A DNA stretch of 64,000 nt from Aphrophora alni (taxonomy: Eukaryota; Arthropoda; Insecta; Hemiptera; Aphrophoridae). How positions within the stretch are numbered: position 1 is the stretch's first letter; each line of letters opens with the position of its first letter. The DNA is taken from contig OY740773.1 of the NCBI GenBank assembly GCA_963513935.1, forward strand, positions 102,657,291-102,721,290, written 5' to 3'. Under the pieces are notes generated by a model. That model made no database searches, was not told the origin of the DNA, and was given only the letters and a program-made list of their open reading frames with translations. Positions 26,379 to 40,600 of the stretch are shown here, in pieces. The translations under genes were made by a program, and so were the position numbers.

Positions 26379-28623
26379 TAAAATATGTAGAATATAAGCA
26401 GCATACAAAGTGCAAGAATATTTAGTTGATATATTTATAAGAAATAATATGCATAGAAACCTAAAAGTGTAAATAGGATTAGATTTACCTACCTCTCTTA
26501 CAGGCACACATCCAGTTCCGACAGAAACTACAACGGATGGAGGTTGTACTTCATCTGACCTTCCTGAAATTTTCAATGCTGTGTTATACTCATGGATCTC
26601 TGTTAATGCATCCAAAGTGGGATTATTTGCAATCAGACCTCCATCCAAAAATCTACCGAAAGCTCTGCACAAATAAATATAATACCAAATGTAGGAATAG
26701 TTGTGTTGAGATTTCGAGTTTTAAAGAGTAGTGAGAATTTGTCCATGCCATGATTTAAATTGAAATTATTTAACTACTTTTATATGAAAAAAAACAACTT
26801 TTATACTTTAAGTATATTATAAAGTCTTCACTTCCTTCGCTCATGTCAGTGTCACAGCCCCAGTGGCTCATATGTGAAGAAGCCTCCACTCCTTATACTC
26901 GTGTTGGTGACAAGCCCTACTGAATCCTATAACTATATGAATTTCATATTTTTTATAGGTCAAGGTTTGAAATTACATATTTGACAATAACTTCAGTATA
27001 TGTCATCGCAGAGAAGTGGGGTTGGTACCATTAAATGCAGAATTCAAATATGGAATTTTTTATGTAATTTAATGTATATTAAGTTGAATAACACGTGAGA
27101 TATAAACAAAAAACAGTTTAACACGGGTGCTATTTTAACATTTTCAATTAGATTTTTGTTCATTTCAATATATGAGTCCTATTTTAATTTTTTTTTTACT
27201 GCTATCGTGTTTACATACAGGTGATAATGAACACAGATGGACAACAAGTCCAAAAATCACTTTATCAGTTTTCTGAGGCCATGAAATGCTGACCAGTCAA
27301 AAAATGAGGGGTAAATTTGTTATTGTGATACCAAATTTACTCTAAACTATTTATACTAGGTAAGTAAATGGAAGAAAATTGATGAAAATTACACCACTTG
27401 TATGACAAACAAATGAAATAACAGTGCGTATTTGTCAGATTTAATTGTGATACAAAAACACATTTATAACTTATAGGAAAGTAAATAAACATACATTACA
27501 TTATACTTCAGGCTAATAAGACAAATAAGAATAGATTTTACCTAAAATACGAAGGTGCAGCTCCACTCGCTCTCGCTGCTTTCCAGAGGAACTGTTCTGA
27601 TGGATGAAGAGGTTTCGCAAACCTCCCTGATGGTCTATTAGGATCTACTAAGTCACAAGGTGATAGATAATTACGGAATATATGAAGTTCAACAGGTTTT
27701 TTATCTGCCAGAAGACCCATGATCATCAACCTGGAACAAATCACAATTTATCCGTAACTTATATTTAAAAATTCTTAATTAAATGATTTGTAAAGAAACT
27801 ACTTAACTTTAAAATAAATGGTGCAAAAACATTGCAAATATTTTCTCACTCAGAAATCCCCAAAACTAACCAAAAATTTAAAATGAAACATGGATGCAGT
27901 GTTTGAAAAAAATATTTACAAATTTAAATAAAAGCTTAAATTTGCTCCATTCATGCCATAAACATGTCCTTAGCGTAAATCGTATATGCTAAAAATCGAA
28001 CATATAATGATCGTGGTCAAAGTTTCTTTTTGTTTTTGCCAACTACTTCTGAACCAAAAGATTACTTACGACATTATAAACAAAATCTTTTGTTTACATA
28101 TAATACAAAGTTAATGGTGGATTGTGTTTAAAAAAATGGTATTTATATTACCTACTTTCATAAACGTTCTTTCCTTCACAATTTTGAGTTTGTTATTATA
28201 GCTTTTAATGAATTTTGAGAGAGTTGTAATTTTGGCAGGACATAATTTGGATGAAAATTGAATTTATAATGTTGAATCAATTACTGGAGGGATAAATCTT
28301 AAATCTTGGCTGGGTCTAAACTTAGTTGTGTAGTCACAAAAGATCTTTTTGGGTCGCAGTGACAACAGGCTAAGCAGCCTCGGACCCCTCCATAACTAAT
28401 TAACTGGAGAGATAAACTAAGTTATATATTCCACTCATCAATGTTTCTAAACTCAAATATTATATTTTAGTTACTTAGCTATTTTTTGTTCGTTTTATCA
28501 CTTAAATAATTATTTAAAACACAATCTTCCTGGATCTACAATGATGCTGCCTCTTTAATGTTTTGAATAGAATATCCTAAAATAGAGAGACCAAGTGGTA
28601 GTTTTTCTTTCTTTCTCTTTTTC

Positions 28624-28659
<36 letters not shown>

Positions 28660-31600
28660 TCGTGATATATAATGTGAATTTTATTACTGTTCATGCTGCA
28701 TAAATTATATTATATGGTTTCTGCTACAACATTCAATTGGACATCCGATTTCAAGACCGATTTTATGTGAAAAAAAACATGGATATTTTATGAAAAAATG
28801 GATGTGACTGATTTTAAAGCAAGCCAGGGTTGCCTCCGGAATTTTAAAACCAGACACAACATTCAAGAGTTAGATGTAGCGGGAGAAAAACTTTCTGCAA
28901 ATTGCGAAGCTGCCAATAGTTTTTTGGAAACTTTTAAACAAGAAATTAAAGACTATGATCCTGAACTTGTGTACAACGCTGATGAAACTGGTTTGAACTG
29001 GAAAGCTTTGCTGAGACAAACTTTGGCATCCAAAAGAGAACAAAGTGCTCCAGGGTATTCTCTTTTGTTAGTAAGGTGAGGGGGTTTTCTTTTGGATGCC
29101 AAAGTTTGTCTCAGCAAAGCTTTCCAGTAAGAACGTGTCACAATTCTCGTTTGCTCTAATTCTACAGGCAACCATCGGCTGACTACCTTTACTAATGATT
29201 GGCAAAGAAAAAAAGCCAAGAGCTTTTAAATATGTAAACAATTTACCAGTGGACCTACTTGAACCAAAAAAATGCATGGATGAACACTGATATATTTTTG
29301 AAATTGTACAACAAAACCTTCACCCCTGAGGTAAAACAATTTAAAGAAGAACCCGGAAAAATAGGGAAGGTTCTGCTCATCATTGACAATGTTCCAACTC
29401 ATCCTCCCCTTGAGATTCTCGAGAGAAAACGGAGATTTTAAATGTCTGTTCCTGCCGCCTAATGTAACCAGTCTCCTGCAGCCCATGGATCAGGGTGTAA
29501 TTGAGTGCACCAAACGACACTACTGACCTCAATTGTTTCGAAATCTGCTACTGGCTGAAACAATTGCTGTTACATGTATGCGGATTCCTGGAATATTGTT
29601 AAAAGCCTTACATTAAAAAGAGTTGGGAACCAAATAAACATCACATCAACCAAAGAACAACTTGAATTAGAAAAGCAAAGGAAACAAGAACAAGAAACAA
29701 CAGCTGTAGTTGATAAACAAGAGCAGGAACTATCCGTGGAAGAATTTGTAAACATGGCTAGCAATCATGGGTTGCTCAGCATGCAATGTTGATGATGTGG
29801 AGAAGTGGCTGCGGTGTGATAAAGACAATCAAGGGTTCCAGATAATGACTGATGACAAAATCACAGTGTTTTGGACGAACAAGGAGATGACAAGGACAAT
29901 GTTGGAACCGAAGAAGAAACAGAAGATGAGATATTCCTACTTATGGAGAACCTTTTATGTGTTTTGAAAATGCCTTAAAGTGGATGGAGCGGTAACCGAA
30001 ATGCGAATCTGTACAACTGCTTTCCGTCAAGCGTCTGTGGGACCTTGCTGCTCGGAAACACGCTACTACATCAAGGCAACGCACTTTACTCGAGATGTTC
30101 AAGTGAAATACATACAACTGTATGTATGTACTATATGTAAAAAGAACTATTTCATTTATTTCATTTCATTCATTATATTTACATATATTTATGTAGCAAT
30201 GTTAATAAAAGTCGTTTTTCAATGTATGAAGTACATACATACCTTTTTTGCTTGATTCCCGAGCTATATCCAAATATTTGAATATTTGATTACCTGAATC
30301 AGGTAATTGGAGTTCTACTGTATGATCTTATAACTTTGGAATTTCAGTATTGTTACAGTATGATACATTGATATTAACATTATACACATATTTATGAAGG
30401 ATATGAGTGAAATACATGATCACGAATACATTTTGTGATTTTGATCACTTAACATAATGGTATTTACTATTTGTTTTATTAAAGCTGAATTTAGACATTA
30501 TTTACAATATTCATTATTTAACAGTATTTAAATATTATAATTGGTGACTGGATGGATGGTCGTTAATGATAAATTATTTCAAGTGTCAAATTATATTGTG
30601 TATCATCATGGGTTCTAGATGCAAAGAAAAAACAACTCATAAAGAGTGTGTCTCAATTTCTACCAATAAGGACAAGTTTTCCATTATATAATCGTTAGTT
30701 ATGAAATTATATAATTTACAATACTCACTTTGGGTAAGTAATATCAGTCATCACAGTCTCTGTACCAAGAGCATTTTTCAACATAGTTTCTAACGGTTCA
30801 CTTGCATAAGGCTTGGATCCAACGAAAGCATACTCTTTCATTTGAAAATATAAACACAAACAATCTCTCAGTGATTTACCTGTAAATATGTGATAATAGA
30901 GCAAAATTAATTCACAATGTATGCAACAGTGCAATACAATTTAGATAAGGAAAGGTTTAAATGATTAGGGTCGAATTTACAAACATTGCAAATGGTATGG
31001 AGGAATTGTATTCTCAGGTGAAGCTACATTTCACTGAACAGGATCTGCAAATAAACATAATAGTAATTATTATAATACCGATGATGAATTAATGAGGCTG
31101 ATTGAAGAGGTATTATACTGTTTATACTGCAGCAATTTTTCAAAACCGCTTGACTTTTTTTGTTTCATTGCTATCAGTGCATAGCTATCGATGGACATCA
31201 ATTCAAATAAAGGTCAAATTTAGTTAATTAATAATTTATTACTGTTATTTTTCTTTATTAAGTTTTACATATTTTCATGTTAACTGCAAATCAATAATTT
31301 ATAATAGTAATGTAAATAAAATCATTTTGGTGAAAACATACCATTATTTTATTATTCCGCCATTTTGTTTTGATTGACCATAAAAAAATCAAAAAATCAA
31401 GGGTACCTTTTATATATCTATGCCTGAAAGTTTGGAGAGTATTCTCCATGTCTGGCATATTAATTAAAAAAAAGTGACCTCTTCGTGGAACACGTATATC
31501 TCATGAAAAATTTATCTTCATCATAAATTCATGCGGTTTTTCAGCCTCTCTCGCGTAGATTCTTGGTGCTCGTGGTAGCACTTCTTCATTACATACAAAA

Positions 31601-34600
31601 TGAATTCTAGAAAATCGTCTTGAACTTAATTCAGAATTAGTGGCTGTAAGAAAATGTTATATGTTAAGATTAATGAGATTGAAATCTGTAAGATAATTAA
31701 CTCGCTAAAAGATAAAAAAGCAGTTGGCTGGGACGAGATAACAACTAAATTAATAAAGTAATCAGTAAATTTAATAGCTGGTCCTCTTACTGCTGTAGTA
31801 AATCAGAGTTTGGAAACATGAATTTTCCCTGAAAACCTTAAATTAGCAGAAGTGACACCAACCTTCAAGAAGGGTGATAAATCTAAATAAAGTAATTATC
31901 GTCTTGAGTCAGTCTTGTCAAATGTGTCTAAGATATTTGAAAAAGTTATGTCATAGACGGGTTAATAATTTAAATTCTAATAAGATACTGTATCCTCTTC
32001 AGTTTAGAAGGGGACTGGGTACGGGAGATGCCCTCATAAATTTTGTAAATGAGATTGCGAGTGCTCTGGATAGGTAAATCTTTACAGCGGGTATTTCTGG
32101 TGATCTGTCCTAGGGATTTGATTATGTGGATCATTCTCTATTGCTTGAGAAAATGAAGAAATGTGGTATTAATGAAAACCTTGTATCTTTGATAAAATCT
32201 TTTATACAGAATAGAAGACAAAGGACTATTTTATACAAGGGTAGTGAAAGATATCTTATAAGATTTGTTATTAGCCATTCCGAATATTGATATATTAAAT
32301 AATAAATAATGGTAAGACTCACCGTCCACCTAACAATCGTATCGACTCATGAGTCAGGTTTTAATTAAATTTAATAAACATTCGTTCCAAATCAGTGTTT
32401 GTGTTTGTGTTAATGTGTAACTATGTTGTTTTTTGAGTGTTCCACGACAACGGAGGAGCTTCTCCAATAATAAACTTGATAATGGCCGAATAGCCGAAAT
32501 GGCCGTCGTACAAAAACGACCAAAAGATATCTATTTAAATAAGATTATTTTAAATTTTGAGTACCACAGGGATCCATACTGGGACCATTGTTGTTCTTAA
32601 TTTATATAAATGATCTTTCACCGGCAACAAATTTAGAATTAATATTATTTGCAGATGATATCACAGAAGTTATCAAGCAAAATTGTTTTGAACAATGTGG
32701 TAGTTGAATCACTAGAAAAGTTTTATTCTTGGTTTACAGAAAATGGGCTTCTTCTGGATCCAGACAAAACCGAAATAATACATTTTAAAACACTGGAAAC
32801 AAAATTAAAAATTCTGTAAATTGTCATAAATTTTTGGGTATGCAGATGAGGGTTTAACATGGAAATGTCATTTGGAAAAAATTAAGGGAAGGTTGAGATC
32901 AATGGTTTATGTTTTCTCGGTTTTAAGAAATGGGGTTTCCTTGAAAGCTTGTTTGGTGGTATACCATGCATATATTGAATCTGTGTTGAGGTATGGTATT
33001 GTGGCGTGGGGAAGTGCTGCTGGTGTACAGAAGGTATTTATACTTCAGAAAAAAATTCTAAGAACTCTTTCTGGGATAGGCAGAGAAAGAAATTGTAGGG
33101 TCCTTTTTAGAGATTGTAACATACTTACGTTGGCAGGACTTTATATTTATGAAACTTTAGTTTGGGCCTACAAAAATAAAGCAAGCTTAGTAAAAAAAGG
33201 TTTTAAAGCATGGGTATAGAACTAGAGATAATGAAAATTACAGATTTCTATGCCATCGTCTAAAACTGTTCGAAAATAGTCCATAGTATGTGGGAGTAAA
33301 ATTGTATAACTCTTTGCCGTAAATGTATACTATTCTCTCAGTCTTGCTGGTTTTAAAAATGTTATAAAGGAGCAAGTTGTAAAAAAAGTTTATTATAATA
33401 CAGACGAATATTTTAATAATCCTCTCTGAATTGTGAATAATGAATTTTATAACTTGTTAGTATTAATCAATTAGTTATAGTGATGTAAATGACTCTCACC
33501 TGTTCTTTCTAAATGTATTTTGTGCAATAAAAATGATATGATTACTATAATAATCAAGATTTTGATTAATCAGAAAGCTAATCCTCTCAACAATAATGCC
33601 TATATAGGAATAAAAGTAATTTAACATTAAAAATATGTACTAACTCATACCTGCAGCCAAGCCCAGAGCTAATATTGCACCTGTTGATGTGCCTGCTACC
33701 CAATCAAAACAGTGGATGATGGGTTGTCCAATGGCTGCTTCCAGGTGTAACAAAATTGTTACTAAAACTAATCCACGTATACCACCACCATCTAAACAGA
33801 GTAGTCGACCTCCTCGCACGTTCTTAGGATTTGCACTTAGGAATTCAGCCTCAAAACATTTCAAAATACATCGAGCCTGTAACAAAGTTAAATTTTTTAA
33901 AGATAATTTACTGGTTGTGGGTCTTCCAATTTAAATGTACATTTACAAACATACTTGTGCAAAGATATTTAGTATTTGACACGTGTTCAAATGAGAAGCA
34001 CAGGAAAAGCACATTGTCTATCTGTATTGTTATAATTTACTTGACGATATGACAAAACTGAATTAAATGTATTTTTAAAACTGAAATATTACAGTGTATC
34101 CGTAAAGTCAAACTACAATTTTAACTTAAAACATCTTTAACCCCAAAACAATAAATAATCAAATATAAATAACACTGAAGAACAACTAAAACAGTTTTTT
34201 TTTTTAGGTTTAGAGAAGTTCAATGTTAGCTCCACAAGTGGTTTGAAGAGACATTGTTATGTCATTGCAAGACTGTCAATTTTTAGCACGCAATGATAAT
34301 CACTTGTTGACAATATTTTTTGGTGTCACAAAATTTAAAAATTGAGAATAATCATGGGATAAATTATTATATACCCCATTCATTCATTAATCAAGATAAA
34401 AAGGTTTTGTAAATACTAATAATGTAATCATATCACCTAGTAGTCATATTCACAAATTATAATCATACAGCATTATATAATTATAATTATAATATATGAT
34501 TAAGGCAGTCCCCGTTATACAAGGTCCCTCTTTACGCGATTTCATGTTTATGCAGTTTAAAAAATGAAAAAGGTCCTTGAAAGGTTTTGTATTTGAACTG

Positions 34601-37600
34601 TGTTGCGGCAAAGTTAAACAAAACTGCTACTTTTAAATACTAAAATCTTTTAAATGTAATCAATATCAATACTAAGCTGTAGTACAGTGTTATGACGTTT
34701 TATTTGCTACTAACTCGCTAGGCTATAAAAAGTCCTAGTTATATGCCGTTTCGCTTTACATGGCACTTTGCCGGAAATCATCTACCGCTTATGAGGACTA
34801 AAAAAGCATCATACCGTTTCAAATATTATAAAATAGTATAAGATACCCACCTATAATTAAACACCCAATAATGTGAATACTTATAAAAGTGCACTTCTAG
34901 GCAAAGAAGAGGAAGAAAAACTCCCATTTCTGACTTAACAATAAAATTTTAGGTGGTATAAGTAATTTCTGAATAGCTTCAAGACAAAAAGGACTAGTTA
35001 ATGTGAGTACAACTTTCTGCCAATCCTATTATTTTCTTATTATTTGTATTTGTCTATGTGTTTCAGAGTTCCACTGTCTTCGAGATCTACCTTATTAACT
35101 CCGAAAAGTATCGACAAATATAAATAATAAGAAAATGCTATGACTCAAATTATTGTTATAATTATTTTTAAAATGGACTAGCTTAATCAGTTCATATGAA
35201 AACCAGAATCATTAATTGTGATTTATTAGTGAAGGGAGTATATAGAAGAAATATATATATATATATAAGATAAAGCCAAATCAAGCCAATTCAGCATTGC
35301 CAACAAGTAGCCTATATCATTTACAATAATATAAAACAAGATTTGGTAAGACTTTTATCCATTTATTATTACCTACCAGAAACAGAAAAGATTAAGAAAG
35401 CTCCAAATTGTAAAAAGGAAAACTATATGTTATTCTATCTTCAACATTTCAAAATTATATCTAAAACGGACATACAAAAACAATATTTTCATCAGTGTCA
35501 AAACCTTTATTGCTCAAATTCATAACTTCCTATTTCAGAGTCACAGAGTATATTTCTATAAATTTCAAACATTAAACAGTTCTTCCATCTATCTGTTCAT
35601 TATTGTACCAATTTATCAAAGACTAGAAACATAAGATCAAATAACTTAATTGTAATTCATGTAAAAAATCTTGTCCTACGTATTTTAAACTACGGCTCAG
35701 AACCTAATTTTATCATCTTAGTAATTGTTAGTGTTTAATTTGTTAATTTGTTTGTCAACAAATAATCATTCTATTTGTAACTATCTCTCAATACAGAATT
35801 GACCTATATTATAAGTTACTTTTTAAAACTCCAAATTAGCCGAGACATATTATCAAAGCACCATTCTACCGATAGATGGAACATTAAAGTAATTCCAAAA
35901 ATGAAAAAAAAAGAAGAAAATATCACATCGCAGTGATTGATCATTTATATTACGGTTAGTCATCCTTTAGTTTCACTGTGAATCATTGGAAGGATTTACT
36001 ACTTTTCCCCCCTATTATTGTATAATCACCATTAATACCAACAGTATCTGTTTTATTCTTGTGATAGTGCGTAACCTTGAAGGCACACACATGTAGAAAT
36101 AAAACTTGTACAATATTTCTTAACAAATCGCCAATTCTCCACCCTCTTGTAATAAATCAACTCCCACAAGGAAGTAAAATAACAATACATTGCTTTGTCC
36201 AATCAATGCACTCTAGAGTACGCCTTGCACAGTTAGATTAACATTATTGAGACTGAATTGAACAAAAGCTGCTTTGTTATTGCAATACCTTATGGATCAT
36301 TAATATCTATAGTACAGTATGACTGGAAATCAATAGAGTTCATTGGCTGCTGTTCACAAGTATTTCACTGTTTTCATAAAGAAAAATCAAACTTGACAAG
36401 CAGTTACTTATATGACATGAATTTCTTTTACTGATATGTGAGTGTCATGTCGTTTAACAACTTTGACTTTAGTATTAATACAGTGTGTCCGAAAATCATG
36501 CTCTGGTACAGATCATAAGTGCTGCACAATTTTTCATAAACTGATAACACGTGTTGTCAATCTAATAAAAAAATTATGATTAAAGAAAATATTCAAAGAT
36601 ATCACATAAAAAATTTTTTTTTTTTAATTTCATTTTCATTTCAGGATTAACATTTCCAGAAGTGTTGTTCATTTCAAATGAGCTTAAGAAATGTAAATAA
36701 TTTTTCATTCTCAATAATATTATACACACTTTCTAAAAAAAGTATAAGAAATTCTCCAAGTTTTTAGTTAAATTCCTTGTAAAAAAGGATATTTTAAATT
36801 ATTATTACATAGCCACGTGATTTAGAGTTGTCTAAGTAAAATGATTTATCATTCAACACATTGTAACTATGATTTTTTATAAACTTTGTAAAATTATGCC
36901 TACTGGTTTGTTCACCAGAAACACAAAGCACTTTAGGAAACCGTTTGATTATGCAGAAGAAATTTAATATATAAAACATAAATGAAATTAAAAATAATCC
37001 AAAGTTTTTTTCCTTCTATAGGAAAGTTAAATGTGGGCTATATAGATGTTTCTGCATATATCTAATTTGTAATTACTTTTCTGATAAACATAACAAAGAA
37101 CATCAGGAATGATGGATTCTAAAGCTTCTCTTATTTGCTATTTAAAATGTCAGATACTATGAATTGGTTCAATGTACATTTTTTATTTCATAAAATCGCA
37201 GAAATAAAAACCATATGTATTAAATTCAGAGAGCATGTAGATCATCCATCTCTTTAAATATAGAGCTGAGGAAATATCTCATCAAGGAAGTTTCTTATAA
37301 CATTTAAACAATGTGCAAGAGCAGTACCTTGGAAGTTTACATTGTCATCATTAATTTGGGGTAGGACAGCTCTAGCATATCGATAATTGTCAGATTTTAC
37401 TCTGTGTAAAGAAAATGGAACAATCACCATTCACCAGGACACACCAGAATCTTTAGGGACACCACACATTAACTTTAGAGCTATCATGCTCATGTTCAGT
37501 AAAGTCATGGGGGATATTCATTAGCCCAAATTCTTATAATGAACTACACGTTCAGCATTCACTGTGTACCTGTGTGTCAATTGGGAACAATGAAGTCATT

Positions 37601-40600
37601 CAAATCTGGGCTTTAAGATAGCGAGATGGAATTAATGGCTGGCATCTCTACAATATTCAGCTGACAGCTACAGTCGAGTGTGCAAATGAAATTGCAACTG
37701 TCACATCACGACTGCACACATAATCAATACTGTTTGACATTTATTGATTCTAACTTCTGTGGAGTATGCCAAACTAAAGCATATTCTTTTTGATTGTCCA
37801 TCTTTTAGCCTGAAGTCCAAAGTTTTAAATAGACACGACATCTTCACGGTAAAATAATTGTGGCCTATTGCAGCAGAAATTTAGAACAGACATCGGATTA
37901 TTGGCATTACCTGGTGCTGGAGGCCATATTAAGAAGTAAGTCTAAGGAACATATAATGAAAAGTAGCCCAATAACTGAAAATTACACAATTTAAAACTTA
38001 CATTCGTGATATCAACAGCAAAATCATATCTTTTGAGGTAATCATCTAGTCAGAGCTTACGTAATATCTGAAGCTTACAAGTAAAATGCTGGCGTTTCTT
38101 CAAAACCTCATGAACAACCCATGAGGTCTAATCAAAAGTTGGAATGATGAAAAAGTGGGATCCAACCCAAGACTACATGAAAAAAGGTGTAAGATCCAAC
38201 TAGATTCCCTCAGGATTACCAAGCCCTTACTAATTAACATTGTGTCAATCACAGTCATGCCTGAGTGTGTTATGAAATGTATAAATAGATAAGATTAAAA
38301 ACTAAAATATGAAAATTTGTACACTTTTACTGACTAGAACTAAAATGTACGATTCAGAATCAAACTCACATCCATTGAGGGAGGTATAGGTGGTGCTATT
38401 CCAACTTTAGTTCCACCTGCCTTGCATCCTTCTGTGCAACCAACAGCTGATTCGGGACAACGTGGAGCACCTGTAGCATGTAGAGTGTACAACACTTTTT
38501 CACTTACAGCATCTGAATCTTGAGCAGCAATGTGCCTACCTGTATGACCTTCGTGGTTTCTGCAAGATAAATTTTCAAAATTATTAAATTTATCAAACAA
38601 GGTGTACTAGCTCTCTCGGGTATGTAACTAGCCATTTTTAATATGCCGAGAACAATTTGGGGCCTTGCTGTAACTAGACATTCATTCAGTGCATGTGTGA
38701 AAAGTCGCTTATTCAATGGACTATTCAGTAGGCCGTTAGATGCTGTTGAATGGACATAAGTATTATTTAACTGTACTCACAATGACCGAGCAAGTAGATC
38801 AGCGAATCTGAATAAGATTTTACTTAAAACTTCAAATTTTATGTGCAGAAACTATTTGAATAATTAAGAAGGCTTTCAGGATTGATATACGAGTCCAGCC
38901 CAGTTAAAATTCTGGTACAGATGCTTCAAAGCTGGCTGGGAATCCCTTAAAAACAATTCATGTGTCTAATGTGGGGTGCAATCTACGGAAATTGGTAATC
39001 ATGAGTATACTACCTCAAAACAATAAATTATAATTAGTAATACATTGATGTTCTTCGCTCAAGGGGAGTTGCAGTATGAACAACGGCCGTAGGTGTAGGC
39101 AAATAGTGACTGGCAGCTTCATCGTAACAATGAGCCTGTTCTACTTATCACAACTCATGTGTAAGTTAATTTTGATCAAACTAGGAATCTTTTTAATCCA
39201 CTCAGATGTGTCAGATCCTCTACAGCTCAGATTTGATTCAGATAAATTTTCTTAAAGTTAAAATCATTTATGAAAGGGAAGAGATTTCAGACCACTGATG
39301 CAATTAAGGAGGACATGAAACAGCTGATCACAATTCTGAAAGACTTTGTAGACGGTTTAATTAATAAATGTGGAATAAATGTGTAAGATTAAAAGGAGAC
39401 TACTTTGAAGATTACTCAAGCCCCATTGTCCTAGGCATAGTATATATTTATTAATATTATACACACTCCACTCTAGATAATATTATCCAGATACACTCTG
39501 GTCAAACCTCGTAATATAATGTTACAAAAAAGGTGTTCAATTGAAACTATTTCCTGCGCATTTAACTGTCATTTATATAAAACTTAGGCACATTTTAATT
39601 AAATTTATATTATAAAACTTTTTTAAAGTTCATTAGTTTGAATTTGAGATAATTTATTATGTAATTGGTACGTAACCAAATTTGTGAAATACATTGAAAT
39701 TTTAAAAACATGACGTCTATACAAGCGCTTACACATCCAAAAACAGTACTTACACCAAAGACATGTCAGCTCCAAAAACAATAAGGGCTTGTAAAGTCTT
39801 AATATTCTTCTCCTTGACAGCTAGATGTAAAGCTGTGTTACCATCACAGTCCACGAAATCTACTTCTGCATGTCTGCTCAACAGAGCAACAACACATTCT
39901 AATCTGTTCCTCATAACCTGACAATATACAAAAACAAAACAAAACTTAATCATTGGCCTGTATGAATTAAGTTGAGCTCCTAATAATACACTTTAGAGCA
40001 GTAACTATGCAAATCTTAAATTATTAAAAATCAGAAATGTTTTTCATTTACTATATATAATCAGCTCAGTAGAGCTGATTTGATGTAACTATGTAAAATG
40101 AATTTTTATAACTATAACGATTGAAAAGTTATAGTAAAGAAACAGAAAGTTAAAAAATCAAAATCCAAAATAAAAAGTATTTTGAAAAACTAAATAATCT
40201 CAAATAAAGCCCAAAAATGGTAAAGGGAGAGGGGGAGAGAGAGAGGGGGGGAGAGAGAGAGAGAGAGTATTTCTTTACGTTCAAATTAAAGAAAGCTTTA
40301 AAAAATTTAACTATTGAGAATAGTTTTTTTCAGTAAAGACAAAGTAAAATCTTATTCTTATCTCGTAAGTCGTAACTGTGTTGGGACTTATACAGAAAGG
40401 GAAAATTAATTGATTAGGCCAGGGGTCTCCAAACTTTCCAGCCTTAGGGCCATACTGATTACTCCAGTAAGTTCCGAGGGCCAAAACCATATTATCATTG
40501 TTGCCGGTGGTAAAAAGTGAAATAGTCCACTGATGAAAAAAAAAAGTCCGAAAAAGTACGAAACGTTTAAAAAAGGCTGCAAATCGGACTAAAGTCCGCA

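Larger units (their letters stand above)
31640..33430 (+). pseudogene. Jockey-like LINE reverse transcriptase pseudogene
   Basis: Broken plus-strand frames give [53 protein letters not shown], then after an insertion [24 protein letters not shown] (catalytic box), and an open 115-codon stretch (32872-33219) with [20 protein letters not shown] and [19 protein letters not shown]. This is the classical order of non-LTR reverse transcriptase motifs up to the thumb region. Stops and frameshifts are many. It lies in intron 9, antisense to the host gene. Confidence 0.85.

Noticed and set aside
34085..36500. CAGTGTATCC and CAGTGTGTCC words as mariner ends
   Set aside because: No inverted partner at a plausible distance and no target duplication found.
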